Positions 15,088-24,419 of a stretch of DNA of 32,465 nt are shown here, in pieces; position 1 is the first letter of the stretch, and every line of letters starts with the position of its first letter. The stretch is from NCBI GenBank assembly GCA_964504595.1, contig CAZDEE010000016.1, positions 1 through 32,465 on the forward strand, given 5' to 3'. The translations under genes were made by a program, and so were the position numbers. Source of the DNA: CAG-826 sp964504595 (GTDB taxonomy: Bacteria > Bacillota_I > Bacilli_A > RFN20 > CAG-826). Below the pieces are notes generated by a model. It did no database searches. It saw only the letters and a program-made list of their open reading frames with translations, and was not told the DNA's origin.

Positions 15088-15138
15088 CTAAATATTAACA
15101 CAATAAATATTTAATTTCTATATATTTTGTAAAAAAAT

Positions 15139-17778
15139 TCATTTTTCTTTTATTTTTTTCTTGTTTTTTGCGCTTATTTTGGGAATCTTTAAAAAAAATG
15201 CAATTAATGATAAGAATAATACTTTCATAAAAAAGCCTTTTGAGAAGACTGGTTTTAATGGTAAATACGAAGATAAAGCATCACTTTCTGAAATTAAATA
15301 AAATATACAGAACATAATTATTACTTGAATAAGTGATAGTCCCCATAAAATGAATTTAGTTACTTGCCTTACTTCTTTATATATTTTATTTCCAAATCCT
15401 AAATTAACCATCAAATTAATATCTTTACTTAATTCTTGTATATAAAGATCTTGAACAATTTGCACTAAAATAATTGAAAAAGCCAATAGCCACAAAGAAA
15501 AAACTGTTAATCCTAAATTAATTCCTTCCATAGTTTCATTCATAGTTTCAACCATAGAAAGTGATGGACTTGTAAATCTATATTCATTATAAAGCGTTTC
15601 ACATTTTTCTTTTATCCTTTTCATTGCTTCTTTTGAAGAACATTTAAACATTACATTTTGTGGTTTTAAATATGAAGAGGTTATTTTTACATTTTTATTT
15701 AAAAAGTTATATAAAACGCTATAACCAACCTTCACTTCAGCATTTTCACTTTCATAAACATCGTTGATAAACCATGAATCATAATAAAAGTTTGTAAAAT
15801 CATAATAAACTATTTTTAATAAATCTCCTTCTTTTAGATTTAGTTTTTTTGAAATCACACTACTTATTCTTATTTTTTCTTTAGAAGGAGAAATAGTAAA
15901 AGAATATTTGCTATTTGGAACAAGTATCGAATTTATATAAGCTTCATTTATTTCTAAATTATCTTTATTTATACTAAGCTGATTTTCAATTTGAAATATT
16001 TTTTCATCAGAATTAGCAATAAAAAAATAGCCTTCAAACCCATGCAGTATATTATTGTTAATTATTTTATACCCTTTTTCACTTCCATATAATACTCCTT
16101 CAATTTCTTTATTTGCCGATAATATTTGCGAAATAGCAAACGGGCTAATATATTCATTATCAGTAGCACTTATTACATATCGATAATATAACTCACTTTT
16201 ATCCATTTCATCAAATAGATATAAATAATATAATCGATTATTATTAAAATAAATTGCTTCATCTTCATAAGTATAAATAACTGTTCTTTTTCGTAAAGTC
16301 CATGGAAATTCATTATTCTCATACCAAGATAACGTTTCTTTTAATTTCATTCTTTCTATAAAAAAGTAACGACTAAAATCAACATTTATATGATAAATCA
16401 TCGGTTTTGTACTTTCTTTAACTGCAGCTACTAAAAAGATTTCTTCATTATCATAGTCCCAATCAATATTTTTAGCGTAAAAAACTACCTTGACTTCATT
16501 ATTTTTTAAATATGTTGAAACATTATTAAATGTTGGATTACTAATTCCAAGCAAATTACCAAATGATTTTAATAAAAATGGTGTTAGTCCTAAAATAATC
16601 TCATCATTTGCAAGATTCTTTATCGATGGATACGTTTGAATCTTATTTAAATCTATTAATTCAAAATTATTAATTGAATTCAAATCAAATGCGGAAAATA
16701 CCGGATGAGTTGAAGAAGAAACAATTCGACATTCATGCCGATCTTTAAACAATAAATTAAAATCATTATCATAATATGTTCCAATATGAGCGACCTTTTC
16801 TTCTTTATTAAATAACGATTCCGCTGCATCATTAGACAATGAATCACGATGAATTACTGTTTCTTTTTTACTTTCCATTAGAAAAAGTGATGGATCTACA
16901 AGTCCATTAAGTGACTTATTAATTTCATTTTCAACTCCGCTTATTAATAAATTTCCTAATCCACCAACAAAAATACCTAGCGATAAAAACATTGTTACCA
17001 AAAAAGTTCTTATTTTTTTATTATTCATTCTTTTTAATAAATAAGAAAAAATAAATTTATAAGGTCTTTTAAGAATAAAGTTTTGTTCTTTTTTGGAATT
17101 ATAATCACCTTTATTAGTTTTATTTTCTTTAATTAATTCTAATCTACCATCTTTCATTTGATAAAGATAATCACCATAATTATTAATTATTTCTCCTTCA
17201 TGAGTTACAAGAATAATAAGATGATTTTTAGAAAGTTCTTTTAATAACTCAATAATACTTTTTATATTTTCTCTATCTAAAGCAGAAGTCGGTTCATCTA
17301 ACAATAATAATTTAGGTTTAAAAAATAACGCTCTTGCGATAGCGACTCTTTGAATTTCACCTCCAGATAAATATTTAACAATTGTCTTTGAATCTTTGTT
17401 TAGCCTAACTTTCTTTAAAAGACTACTTACATAATCTCTACCATATTGTTGTTTTACTCCTTCTTTCATAAGTAAAATATTATCCTCAATCGATAAATCA
17501 TTGATTAAAGAACTATCTTGAAAAACTATTCCACAGTCTAAAAGTTTAAACCTTTCTTTTTTTCCATCATCCATCTTTAAAAGATCATCTTTTTCATAAT
17601 AAATTGAACCTGACTCAACTTTAATATCGCCTCTTATCGCCTTTAATAAAGTAGATTTTCCTGACCCTGATATTCCCTTAATTATTACTAATCCTGTTTT
17701 AGGAAAACTAGCATTAACATTATCTAATACCGGTTTATCTTTTTTATTAAATCTAATAGTTAAATTACTTATTTTCAT
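15139..17778 (-). CDS. ABC transporter ATPase-permease fusion, MacB/FtsX type, with a very large extracytoplasmic domain
   Basis: 879 residues. N-terminal ATPase: Walker A GISGSGKS (35-42), Q87, signature LSGGE (137-141), Walker B LLLLDE (157-162), H193. The permease part has one membrane helix (about 258-280), a soluble loop of roughly 475 residues, and three helices (about 756-778, 808-830, 848-864). This is the FtsX/MacB layout, normally used for mechanotransmission or export of lipids or peptides and not for classic import. The loop is about twice the usual size and I do not recognise it. Start ATG 17778 has GGAGG inside the end of the upstream permease gene, one base after its stop region, so the two are translationally coupled. 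Substrate unknown. Confidence 0.85.
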   Translation of the reverse strand: MKISNLTIRFNKKDKPVLDNVNASFPKTGLVIIKGISGSGKSTLLKAIRGDIKVESGSIYYEKDDLLKMDDGKKERFKLLDCGIVFQDSSLINDLSIEDNILLMKEGVKQQYGRDYVSSLLKKVRLNKDSKTIVKYLSGGEIQRVAIARALFFKPKLLLLDEPTSALDRENIKSIIELLKELSKNHLIILVTHEGEIINNYGDYLYQMKDGRLELIKENKTNKGDYNSKKEQNFILKRPYKFIFSYLLKRMNNKKIRTFLVTMFLSLGIFVGGLGNLLISGVENEINKSLNGLVDPSLFLMESKKETVIHRDSLSNDAAESLFNKEEKVAHIGTYYDNDFNLLFKDRHECRIVSSSTHPVFSAFDLNSINNFELIDLNKIQTYPSIKNLANDEIILGLTPFLLKSFGNLLGISNPTFNNVSTYLKNNEVKVVFYAKNIDWDYDNEEIFLVAAVKESTKPMIYHINVDFSRYFFIERMKLKETLSWYENNEFPWTLRKRTVIYTYEDEAIYFNNNRLYYLYLFDEMDKSELYYRYVISATDNEYISPFAISQILSANKEIEGVLYGSEKGYKIINNNILHGFEGYFFIANSDEKIFQIENQLSINKDNLEINEAYINSILVPNSKYSFTISPSKEKIRISSVISKKLNLKEGDLLKIVYYDFTNFYYDSWFINDVYESENAEVKVGYSVLYNFLNKNVKITSSYLKPQNVMFKCSSKEAMKRIKEKCETLYNEYRFTSPSLSMVETMNETMEGINLGLTVFSLWLLAFSIILVQIVQDLYIQELSKDINLMVNLGFGNKIYKEVRQVTKFILWGLSLIQVIIMFCIFYLISESDALSSYLPLKPVFSKGFFMKVLFLSLIAFFLKIPKISAKNKKKIKEK

Positions 17779-17779
17779 T

Positions 17780-19084
17780 TTATTCCTCCCTTATTAGATA
17801 ATCGATATCATTTTTAAAAGCATATTTAAAAACAAGTATTGTTATCAACGAAAAAACAATTGATAATAAAAAAACAAATATAAATCCTAAAATAGGAAAA
17901 GAAGAAATATTTAATAAATTATTTAATCCAAAGTTTATTTTAATTATAGGATTAGCAATCACGCTAATAATAACCGAGAAAACAATCGATGAAATAAGAG
18001 AAGACAAACCTAAAACAAAAGATACTAGTATATAAGAAAAGGACACACTTTTTTTCGAAGCACCTAATGAAAACATAATTCCAATATTATTTGTATCCTC
18101 CATTAAGGTAATAAAGGTTAAATATGTAATAATACTAATGAGTAATATAAAATATAAACAACTTACAAAAAACAATAATGAGTCCACTATTTCTTGAATA
18201 GAAGATAGAATAGTGGATATTTCTAAAGACGAGGATTCTAATATATATTCATCACCTTTTAAATTATTAAAAATACTAATCAATCTTTTTGCATCTTCAA
18301 CACTACTTACAAAAAGCTTCAGTGAATAACCTTTTATTCCACTTTCAATTGATGATGTTAATAAATAATTGTACCAAGTAATTACCTCACCTTTATTTAA
18401 GGAATAATTATATAAATAATGATTTTTTAAATATGTAACCGCAGCTTGATAACTATAATACACCGTAGGTGTACTCAAAAAAGAAAATTCATCAATTACT
18501 CCAACAACATTTAATTCTTGATTAAAATCAAAATAATCTTCAATATATGAATTATCTACTGCATTAATTATCGATTTATTAATTATAATATTTAAAGATT
18601 TAGCGCTCATTTCTTTTGCAAAAGCCTCATTTACTACAACTTCGGAAAAGATATGATTAAAATATCGTCCTTTAATATTTATTTGTTTGTTAATTGATTC
18701 TAAGGGAATAAATCTAGCAACTAATTCTTCATCTTCATCATAAAAAACCAATTGTTCAGGAAAGAAAAAAGACAAATCATAATTGACATGTAAAGAAGGA
18801 ATATACCTTATTAATCCTTCACCTTCTTTTATTGATGGAGCTTCTGTTTTAACAATCGATAATCCTTCCTTTTTTGAAGATAGATTTCTAGATAAAGAAA
18901 AATTATAGCTATCGCCTTTTAGAAAGATTTGCGATTGATAAGATTCTTTTAATCCATCGCTTATAAAAGTAAGCAAGAAAATTGTTAATAACCCTAACAC
19001 AATTGCAATATATCCCTTAAAATATCTTTTCTTTTGATATTTTAGTATTGAAGAGGCGTAAGTTTCAACAAAACTAAGACTCAT
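17780..19084 (-). CDS. ABC transporter permease, MacB/FtsX type
   Basis: 434 residues. One N-terminal membrane helix (about 24-43), an extracytoplasmic domain of about 260 residues, then three helices (about 303-328, 350-376, 397-418), the FtsX/MacB plan. The stretch NNIGIMFSLGASKKS between the second and third helix is the typical cytoplasmic coupling segment of this family. Start ATG 19084 is chosen because GAAGGTG lies six bases upstream; a GTG at 19093 is inside that site. It overlaps the ATPase gene by 11 bases. It likely pairs with the permease half of the next gene to form a heterodimer driven by the two ATPase domains. Confidence 0.87.
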   Translation of the reverse strand: MSLSFVETYASSILKYQKKRYFKGYIAIVLGLLTIFLLTFISDGLKESYQSQIFLKGDSYNFSLSRNLSSKKEGLSIVKTEAPSIKEGEGLIRYIPSLHVNYDLSFFFPEQLVFYDEDEELVARFIPLESINKQINIKGRYFNHIFSEVVVNEAFAKEMSAKSLNIIINKSIINAVDNSYIEDYFDFNQELNVVGVIDEFSFLSTPTVYYSYQAAVTYLKNHYLYNYSLNKGEVITWYNYLLTSSIESGIKGYSLKLFVSSVEDAKRLISIFNNLKGDEYILESSSLEISTILSSIQEIVDSLLFFVSCLYFILLISIITYLTFITLMEDTNNIGIMFSLGASKKSVSFSYILVSFVLGLSSLISSIVFSVIISVIANPIIKINFGLNNLLNISSFPILGFIFVFLLSIVFSLITILVFKYAFKNDIDYLIREE

Positions 19085-19742
19085 ATATAACACCTTCTTT
19101 TAAAAAGAGAATTGTATCAGCGTATTCTTTTGCCAACATTAAATTATGAGTCACCATTATGACCAATTTATCATTTGAAATTATTTTAAACATATCCATC
19201 ATATATTTTGTATTTTCACTATCTAAAGCCCCGCTAGGCTCATCAAGAAGATAAAATGAAGGGTTATTGATCATAGCTCTTAAAATTGCCACTCTTTGCT
19301 TTTCCCCTCCTGAAAGAGTTTTAACACTCTGATGAATAAGCTTTTCCAATTTAAATTTAACAAATAATTGATAAGCTCTCTCTTCAGCCATAATCTTTTT
19401 ATTTCCCCTTATAATTAAAGGAAATGCTACATTTTCTAAAGGAGTTAATCCTTCTATTAATTGATAATTTTGAAACACAAATCCAACATGAATATTGCGA
19501 TACATAGCCATATTGCAATCATCTTTTTCCAATTTCTTTCCCTTAAATAAAAAAGTTCCTTCTGTTTGTAAGCTAAGACCCGCGATGATTTTTAAAAGAG
19601 TTGATTTTCCTTCACCAGAACTACCAACAATAACATAAAGTCCTTTATTTAAAAACTTAATATTAATATCTTTTAAAACACTGATTTTTTTATCATTATT
19701 ATTAAAATCTTTCTTTATATTTTTTAATTCAATTAATTCCAT
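19074..19742 (-). CDS. ABC transporter ATPase, MacB/LolD/FtsE type
   Basis: 222 residues, a stand-alone nucleotide-binding subunit. Walker A GSSGEGKS (40-47), Q91, signature LSGGE (143-147), Walker B FYLLDE (163-168), D-loop SGALD and switch H199. It opens a three-gene operon of tightly overlapping genes (ATPase, permease, fusion). The ATG at 19742 follows directly after a terminator-like hairpin and its T-run. The only Shine-Dalgarno, GGGAG, is in the 3' arm of that hairpin. No two-component system or bacteriocin gene is adjacent, so a role in peptide resistance is only a guess. Confidence 0.9.
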   Translation of the reverse strand: MELIELKNIKKDFNNNDKKISVLKDINIKFLNKGLYVIVGSSGEGKSTLLKIIAGLSLQTEGTFLFKGKKLEKDDCNMAMYRNIHVGFVFQNYQLIEGLTPLENVAFPLIIRGNKKIMAEERAYQLFVKFKLEKLIHQSVKTLSGGEKQRVAILRAMINNPSFYLLDEPSGALDSENTKYMMDMFKIISNDKLVIMVTHNLMLAKEYADTILFLKEGVIYES

Positions 19743-19772
19743 AAAAAAACTCCCTACTAATATATAGGGAGT
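19743..19772 (-). terminator. Terminator-like hairpin that contains the Shine-Dalgarno of the ABC operon
   Basis: On the minus strand, ACTCCCTA (19772-19765), eight-base loop, TAGGGAGT (19756-19749), then a T-run that ends at the ATG (19742). It would end the fhs-DUF951 transcript. The GGGAG of the 3' arm also serves as the ribosome site of the ABC ATPase gene. Confidence 0.8.
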
Positions 19773-19786
19773 AAAATCAAAAATTC

Positions 19787-19987
19787 CTAATTATTATCAC
19801 TACTTGAAATAACTTTTTTAATTTTTGTATTAAAATCGTATCTACTCATCATAATAATTGCTCCACAAGCGCAACATTTTATTTTAATATCAGCGCCAAG
19901 ACGAATTATTTGAAACAATTTAGATTTTTCTTTACATGGATGTGGTTTCTTCATTTCCACAATATCATTCAATTTATATTCAATCAT
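19787..19987 (-). CDS. DUF951 family small protein
   Basis: 66 residues, matching the short conserved family whose Bacillus member is YyzM. Family stretches are NDIVEMKKPHPC (7-18) and IRLGADIKIKCCACG (28-42). Cys at 18, 38, 39 and 41 could bind a metal, but this is an inference and the function of the family is unknown. It starts five bases after the fhs stop codon, so it is probably co-transcribed with fhs; its Shine-Dalgarno is weak. Confidence 0.88.
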   Translation of the reverse strand: MIEYKLNDIVEMKKPHPCKEKSKLFQIIRLGADIKIKCCACGAIIMMSRYDFNTKIKKVISSSDNN

Positions 19988-19992
19988 AAATA

Positions 19993-21597
19993 TTACTCAT
20001 CTTCCATTTTCACTGCCGATGGTACACGAGGAAGTCCTGGCATCGTTAATATCGCGCCCGTTAAAGCAACAACAAATCCGGCACCTGCAGATAATTTAAC
20101 TTCACGAATTGTAATTTTAAATCCACGTGGTGCTCCTAAAATATGAGGATCATCACTAAATGACTGCGGAGTTTTAGCCATACATACTGGTAAATTTCCA
20201 TATCCTAATGAAACGATATTATTAATTTGTTCTTTAGCTAAATCAGTGAAAATGACTTCATCAGCACGATATATCTCTTTACAAACAATTTCCATCTTGG
20301 TTTCTAAAGGTAAATCTAATGGATAAAGAGGTTTATAAGAAGAAGAGGTTGAATTCAATGTATCCACAACGCATTTAGCTAGTTCAACAGAACCTTCTCC
20401 TCCTTTTAAAAATCCATCTAAAAATCTAACTTCATAACCTTGTTCTTTACACCATAAAGTAAGAGCTTCTACTTCTTCTTCATGATCATCCGCGAAATGA
20501 TTTATAGCTACAATTACTGGCGTGCCAAACTTTTTCATATTTTCGACATGTTGCTTCAAATTGCAAGTTCCCTTTAAAAGTGATTCCACATTCAAAGAAG
20601 TTAATTTATCAATTTCTTGACCTCCATGCATTTTTAAAGCTCGGATTGTCGCTACAACCACAACTAAATCAGGACTTAAATTTCCTAAGCGACATTTAAT
20701 ATCCATAAATTTTTCTGCGCCTAAATCAGCACCAAATCCCGCTTCTGTAACAACAATCGGCGCTAATTTCAATCCTAATTTAGTAGCAATAATTGAATTA
20801 CATCCATGAGCAATGTTAGCAAAAGGACCTCCATGAACCAAACAAGGATTTCCTTCTAGTGTTTGTACTAGATTTGGTTTTAGAGCTTCTTTCATCAATT
20901 TCATAATTGCTTTTGAAATTTTTAAATCTTTAACTCTAATTGGCTTATTATCATAAGTATACGCGACAATAATATTGTTTACTTTATTAACAAAATCGTT
21001 TTCATCTTCACTTAAACATAAAATTGCCATTAATTCACTAGCGACGGTAATTACAAAATGATCTTCCCTAATGGCACCATTATTTTTTCCTCTTGCAACT
21101 TCAATATTTCTTAATGCACGATCATTCATATCCATCGCTCTTGACCAAACGATATTATTAGGATCAATATTAAGCTCGTTACCTTGAAAAATATGATTAT
21201 CAATAATTGCGGAAATTAAATTAATCGAAGAAGTTAAAGCATGCATATCACCGGTAAAATGAAGATTAATATCATCACTTGGAACAATGCGTGCTTTGCC
21301 GCCTCCAGTTGCTCCACCTTTAATTCCAAAAACCGGCCCTAGTGATGGCTCTCTTAAAACAAGCATCGCTTTTTGACCGATTTTAGCTAATCCTTCCGCT
21401 AAAGCAATAGAAGTTGTTGTTTTTCCTTCACCAGCTTTAGTTGGCGTAATTGCAGTAACTAAAACTAATTTACCATTTTTAACATTTTTTAATTTATTCA
21501 TTATTTCTAAATCGATTTTAGCTTTATATTTTCCATATGGTTCAACATAATTTTCATCAATTCCTGCTTTTTTAGCAATAATTTCAATTCTTTCCAT
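19993..21597 (-). CDS. fhs: Formate-tetrahydrofolate ligase
   Basis: Makes 10-formyl-THF from formate, THF and ATP for purine and formyl-Met synthesis. 534 residues, slightly shorter than the common 555 or so. The ATP-binding loop TPTKAGEGKTTT (51-62), LREPSLGPVFGIKGGATGGG and HGGPFANIAHGCNS segments are all typical. The ATG at 21597 directly follows an in-frame stop and has only a weak Shine-Dalgarno (GGAT). In the 106-base gap before it I see AT-rich sequence with a possible -10 (TATTAT, 21630-21625), but the best -35 is at a poor 19-nt spacing. Confidence 0.96.
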   Translation of the reverse strand: MERIEIIAKKAGIDENYVEPYGKYKAKIDLEIMNKLKNVKNGKLVLVTAITPTKAGEGKTTTSIALAEGLAKIGQKAMLVLREPSLGPVFGIKGGATGGGKARIVPSDDINLHFTGDMHALTSSINLISAIIDNHIFQGNELNIDPNNIVWSRAMDMNDRALRNIEVARGKNNGAIREDHFVITVASELMAILCLSEDENDFVNKVNNIIVAYTYDNKPIRVKDLKISKAIMKLMKEALKPNLVQTLEGNPCLVHGGPFANIAHGCNSIIATKLGLKLAPIVVTEAGFGADLGAEKFMDIKCRLGNLSPDLVVVVATIRALKMHGGQEIDKLTSLNVESLLKGTCNLKQHVENMKKFGTPVIVAINHFADDHEEEVEALTLWCKEQGYEVRFLDGFLKGGEGSVELAKCVVDTLNSTSSSYKPLYPLDLPLETKMEIVCKEIYRADEVIFTDLAKEQINNIVSLGYGNLPVCMAKTPQSFSDDPHILGAPRGFKITIREVKLSAGAGFVVALTGAILTMPGLPRVPSAVKMEDE

Positions 21598-21703
21598 TAC
21601 TTAATCCAATACACTCACTAATGTATAATAGTTTTCCTTTCTTAATATTTTTCAAAATAGTGATAATTAACATTTAGGAATTATTTTAATCACATAGACA
21701 TTA

Positions 21704-22582
21704 CTACTTTAAAATACTTTCAATATATTGACAAACTTTATCATAGTTATCAAACCATATAACTGGTAATTGATGTCTAAAATATGTCATTTGTCTTTTT
21801 GCATAATTACGTGAATTCTGCTTTATTTTATCTATTGTTAAAGCAAAGGTTCCTTCATTTTTTAAATATGGAACCCATTCTTTATAGCCAATTGCTTGGA
21901 AAGCTTGTACAGAAGGTCCATATTTTTCAAACAAGTTTCTTACTTCTTTTTCTAATCCTTGCTTTACCATCTCATCGACACGAGAATCTATTTTTTCATA
22001 TAGTTCTTCCCTATTCATGTCTATTCCAACAAATACGGCATCATAAATTAATCGATGGTCTTGTTTTGCTTCTTGCTCGCTTTTTTTATTTCCAGTTGCA
22101 TAATAAATTGTTAATGCCCTTATAACCCTTTTACGATTATGAGGATGAATTTTACTTGCGGATTCTTGATCGATTTCTAATAATTTTTTATAAAGAGTAT
22201 CATCATCTATATTATCAAAGATTGAAGTATCAAACTCTTCATGTTCCTCAAAAGTAAAATCAAATAATGCCGCTTTTTGATATAGTCCTGTTCCTCCTAC
22301 AATTATTGGAAGTTTTCCTCTATTTATAACATCATCAATAACATTTCTTACTTCAAATTGATAACGCATAACTGAATAATTATCATTAGGATCCACAAAA
22401 TCAAACAAATGATGTTTTACTTTGCTTCTTTCTTCTAAACTAGGCTTTGCAGTACCAATATCAAATTCTTTATAAATTTGAAGAGAATCACCATTTATTA
22501 TTTCTCCATTAAACTTTAAAGCAATTTCTAAAGCTATTTTACTTTTTCCACTTGCTGTTGGTCCACAAATAACTAAAATCAT
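21704..22582 (-). CDS. miaA: tRNA dimethylallyltransferase
   Basis: Transfers dimethylallyl from DMAPP to N6 of A37 in tRNAs that read UNN codons. 292 residues, near the usual length. P-loop GPTASGKS (7-14), NGDSLQIY (substrate DxxQ-type motif), GGTGLYQKA and PHNRKRVIRAL are all present. Its ATG overlaps the mutL TGA stop (ATGA), so the two are translationally coupled. The DMAPP supply fits the MEP gene ispF in this window, and MiaB acts on the product of MiaA. Confidence 0.96.
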   Translation of the reverse strand: MILVICGPTASGKSKIALEIALKFNGEIINGDSLQIYKEFDIGTAKPSLEERSKVKHHLFDFVDPNDNYSVMRYQFEVRNVIDDVINRGKLPIIVGGTGLYQKAALFDFTFEEHEEFDTSIFDNIDDDTLYKKLLEIDQESASKIHPHNRKRVIRALTIYYATGNKKSEQEAKQDHRLIYDAVFVGIDMNREELYEKIDSRVDEMVKQGLEKEVRNLFEKYGPSVQAFQAIGYKEWVPYLKNEGTFALTIDKIKQNSRNYAKRQMTYFRHQLPVIWFDNYDKVCQYIESILK

Positions 22583-24411
22583 ACACCTGTCCTCTTAAAT
22601 AATTTTTCAAGTTGATATTTGCTAAATTCCACAATAGTTGGTCTACCATGAGGACAACATGTTGGATTATCACATTTAAATAAGGTATCAATTACATATT
22701 GCATTTCTTTTAAATCAAGGTAATCATTTGCTCTAATTGAAGCTTTACAGCTCATTGTTGCAATTGCATGAGTTCTTAATTTATTAACATCAATTTTATC
22801 TCCATGAAGAGCTTGTTCTAAAAGAACATCAATATATTCTTTTTCATCCTTTTCATCTAGCCAAACTGGAACTTGGACAACTTTAAATGCATTTAAACCG
22901 AATGCTTCAAAGCGAAGACCAATCGTTTCTAGTAAAGCTTCTTTTTCTTTAGTAAATAAAGACGAATCACTTGGAGTAAGGGTAATCACTTGAGGAATTA
23001 ATGGTTCTCTAACACGTAATTCACTAGCAAATAACTTTTGAAATTTTTCATATTGAATTCTTTCATATGCTGCATGTTGATCAACAATAAGAAATCCTCC
23101 ATTATCATCTTCACAAATTATATAAGTCCGTTGCATTTGTGCAATGGCTCTAATAACTCTTTTTTTCTTTTCTAATGTTTCACTTTCAAAGATACTAGTT
23201 TTCTCTTCCTCTTTTTGAATTTCCTCAGTATTTGCTTTTATTTCAACACTTTCTTCTTTTACTTCTTCTTTAAAAGTAAAAACCGGCTCTAATAAAGGCT
23301 CTTCTTTAATAGTTTTATCAATTATTACTTTTTCTTCTTTAGTTTCATCTAATATTGTTAATTGCTCAGGTTTTATTTCCTTTATAGTAGGAGCAATTCT
23401 TTTAGATGAATCCGCAGTTGCAAAAGCTTGTTTTGCTCTTAATGCTTCAGGAATCTTTTCTAAAAGAACTAATCTAAGTTCTTCCTCTTTTGAAAATCTA
23501 ACTTCTCTTTTTGAAGGATGAACATTAACATCCACTAAAGCGCAATCGATATCCAAAGTTAAAATTACAAATGGAAAGCGACTTGGAGGTATAAAATCAT
23601 GATAAGAATCGTTAATAGCTCCTTGAACTTTTGGCATATAAACATTGCGGCCATTTAATAGTGTTATCATATAATAACGACTTGACTTAGCAATTTCTGG
23701 TTCTCCTAAGTAACCTGTAATTACATAATCATTCTTTTCAACTTTAAAATGAATCATTCTTTTAGCAACATCAAATCCATATATTTGCGCAATAGTTTCA
23801 AGAAGATTACCTCTTCCACTTGTATGAAATTGTAATCTGTCATCAATTAAAAATTTAAAAGAAATATCTGGATGCGCTAAAGCAATTCTAGTCATAACTT
23901 CAATACTTGAGGCATTTTCAGTATAATCTTTCTTTAAATATTTTAAACGAACTGGAGTATTATAAAACAATTCACAAACCTCAATTTGTGTTCCTTTTAA
24001 AAGAGGTGCATCAGTAATTTCCATTTCCTCATTTTCAATAAATATTCTTGTTCCTACACCTTCACCAGTCGATGTTGTTAAATTAATTTTACTAACAGAG
24101 GCGATAGAAGGTAATGCTTCACCTCTAAATCCTAAGGTTTTTATTCTAAATAAATCAAATGATGAACTTATTTTTGATGTTGCATGGCGTTTAAACGCTA
24201 AAAGAGCGTCTTCTCTCTCCATTCCATCGCCATCATCTGAAACATAAATCGATGTTCTTCCACCTTCGCATATAGAAACAGTTATTTTTTTAGCATGTGC
24301 GTCAATACTATTTTCCACAAGTTCTTTAATAACACTGCTAGGACGTTCTATTACTTCACCAGCAGCAATCATATTAGCTAATGTGGAATCTAAAACTTTA
24401 ACTTTTCCCAT
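22579..24411 (-). CDS. mutL: DNA mismatch repair protein MutL
   Basis: Matchmaker and nicking endonuclease of mismatch repair. 610 residues. N-terminal GHKL ATPase: KELVENSIDAHA (E30 as general base, N34), DDGDGM (59-64), FRGEALPSI (95-103). A charged linker (about 325-425) leads to the dimerisation/endonuclease domain with DQHAAYERIQYE (444-455), SCKASIR (about 554) and CPHGRPT (about 586-592), the metal-dependent nicking motifs found where MutH is absent. The ATG at 24411 has AGGTGA seven bases upstream, overlapping the end of mutS region by spacing of eight bases. Confidence 0.97.
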   Translation of the reverse strand: MGKVKVLDSTLANMIAAGEVIERPSSVIKELVENSIDAHAKKITVSICEGGRTSIYVSDDGDGMEREDALLAFKRHATSKISSSFDLFRIKTLGFRGEALPSIASVSKINLTTSTGEGVGTRIFIENEEMEITDAPLLKGTQIEVCELFYNTPVRLKYLKKDYTENASSIEVMTRIALAHPDISFKFLIDDRLQFHTSGRGNLLETIAQIYGFDVAKRMIHFKVEKNDYVITGYLGEPEIAKSSRYYMITLLNGRNVYMPKVQGAINDSYHDFIPPSRFPFVILTLDIDCALVDVNVHPSKREVRFSKEEELRLVLLEKIPEALRAKQAFATADSSKRIAPTIKEIKPEQLTILDETKEEKVIIDKTIKEEPLLEPVFTFKEEVKEESVEIKANTEEIQKEEEKTSIFESETLEKKKRVIRAIAQMQRTYIICEDDNGGFLIVDQHAAYERIQYEKFQKLFASELRVREPLIPQVITLTPSDSSLFTKEKEALLETIGLRFEAFGLNAFKVVQVPVWLDEKDEKEYIDVLLEQALHGDKIDVNKLRTHAIATMSCKASIRANDYLDLKEMQYVIDTLFKCDNPTCCPHGRPTIVEFSKYQLEKLFKRTGV

Positions 24412-24419
24412 AAAATCAC

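Noticed and set aside
22579..22582. Use of the Mycoplasma code (TGA as Trp)
   Set aside because: TGA ends mutL and miaB at sensible places with coupled downstream starts, and Trp is coded by TGG in all genes.
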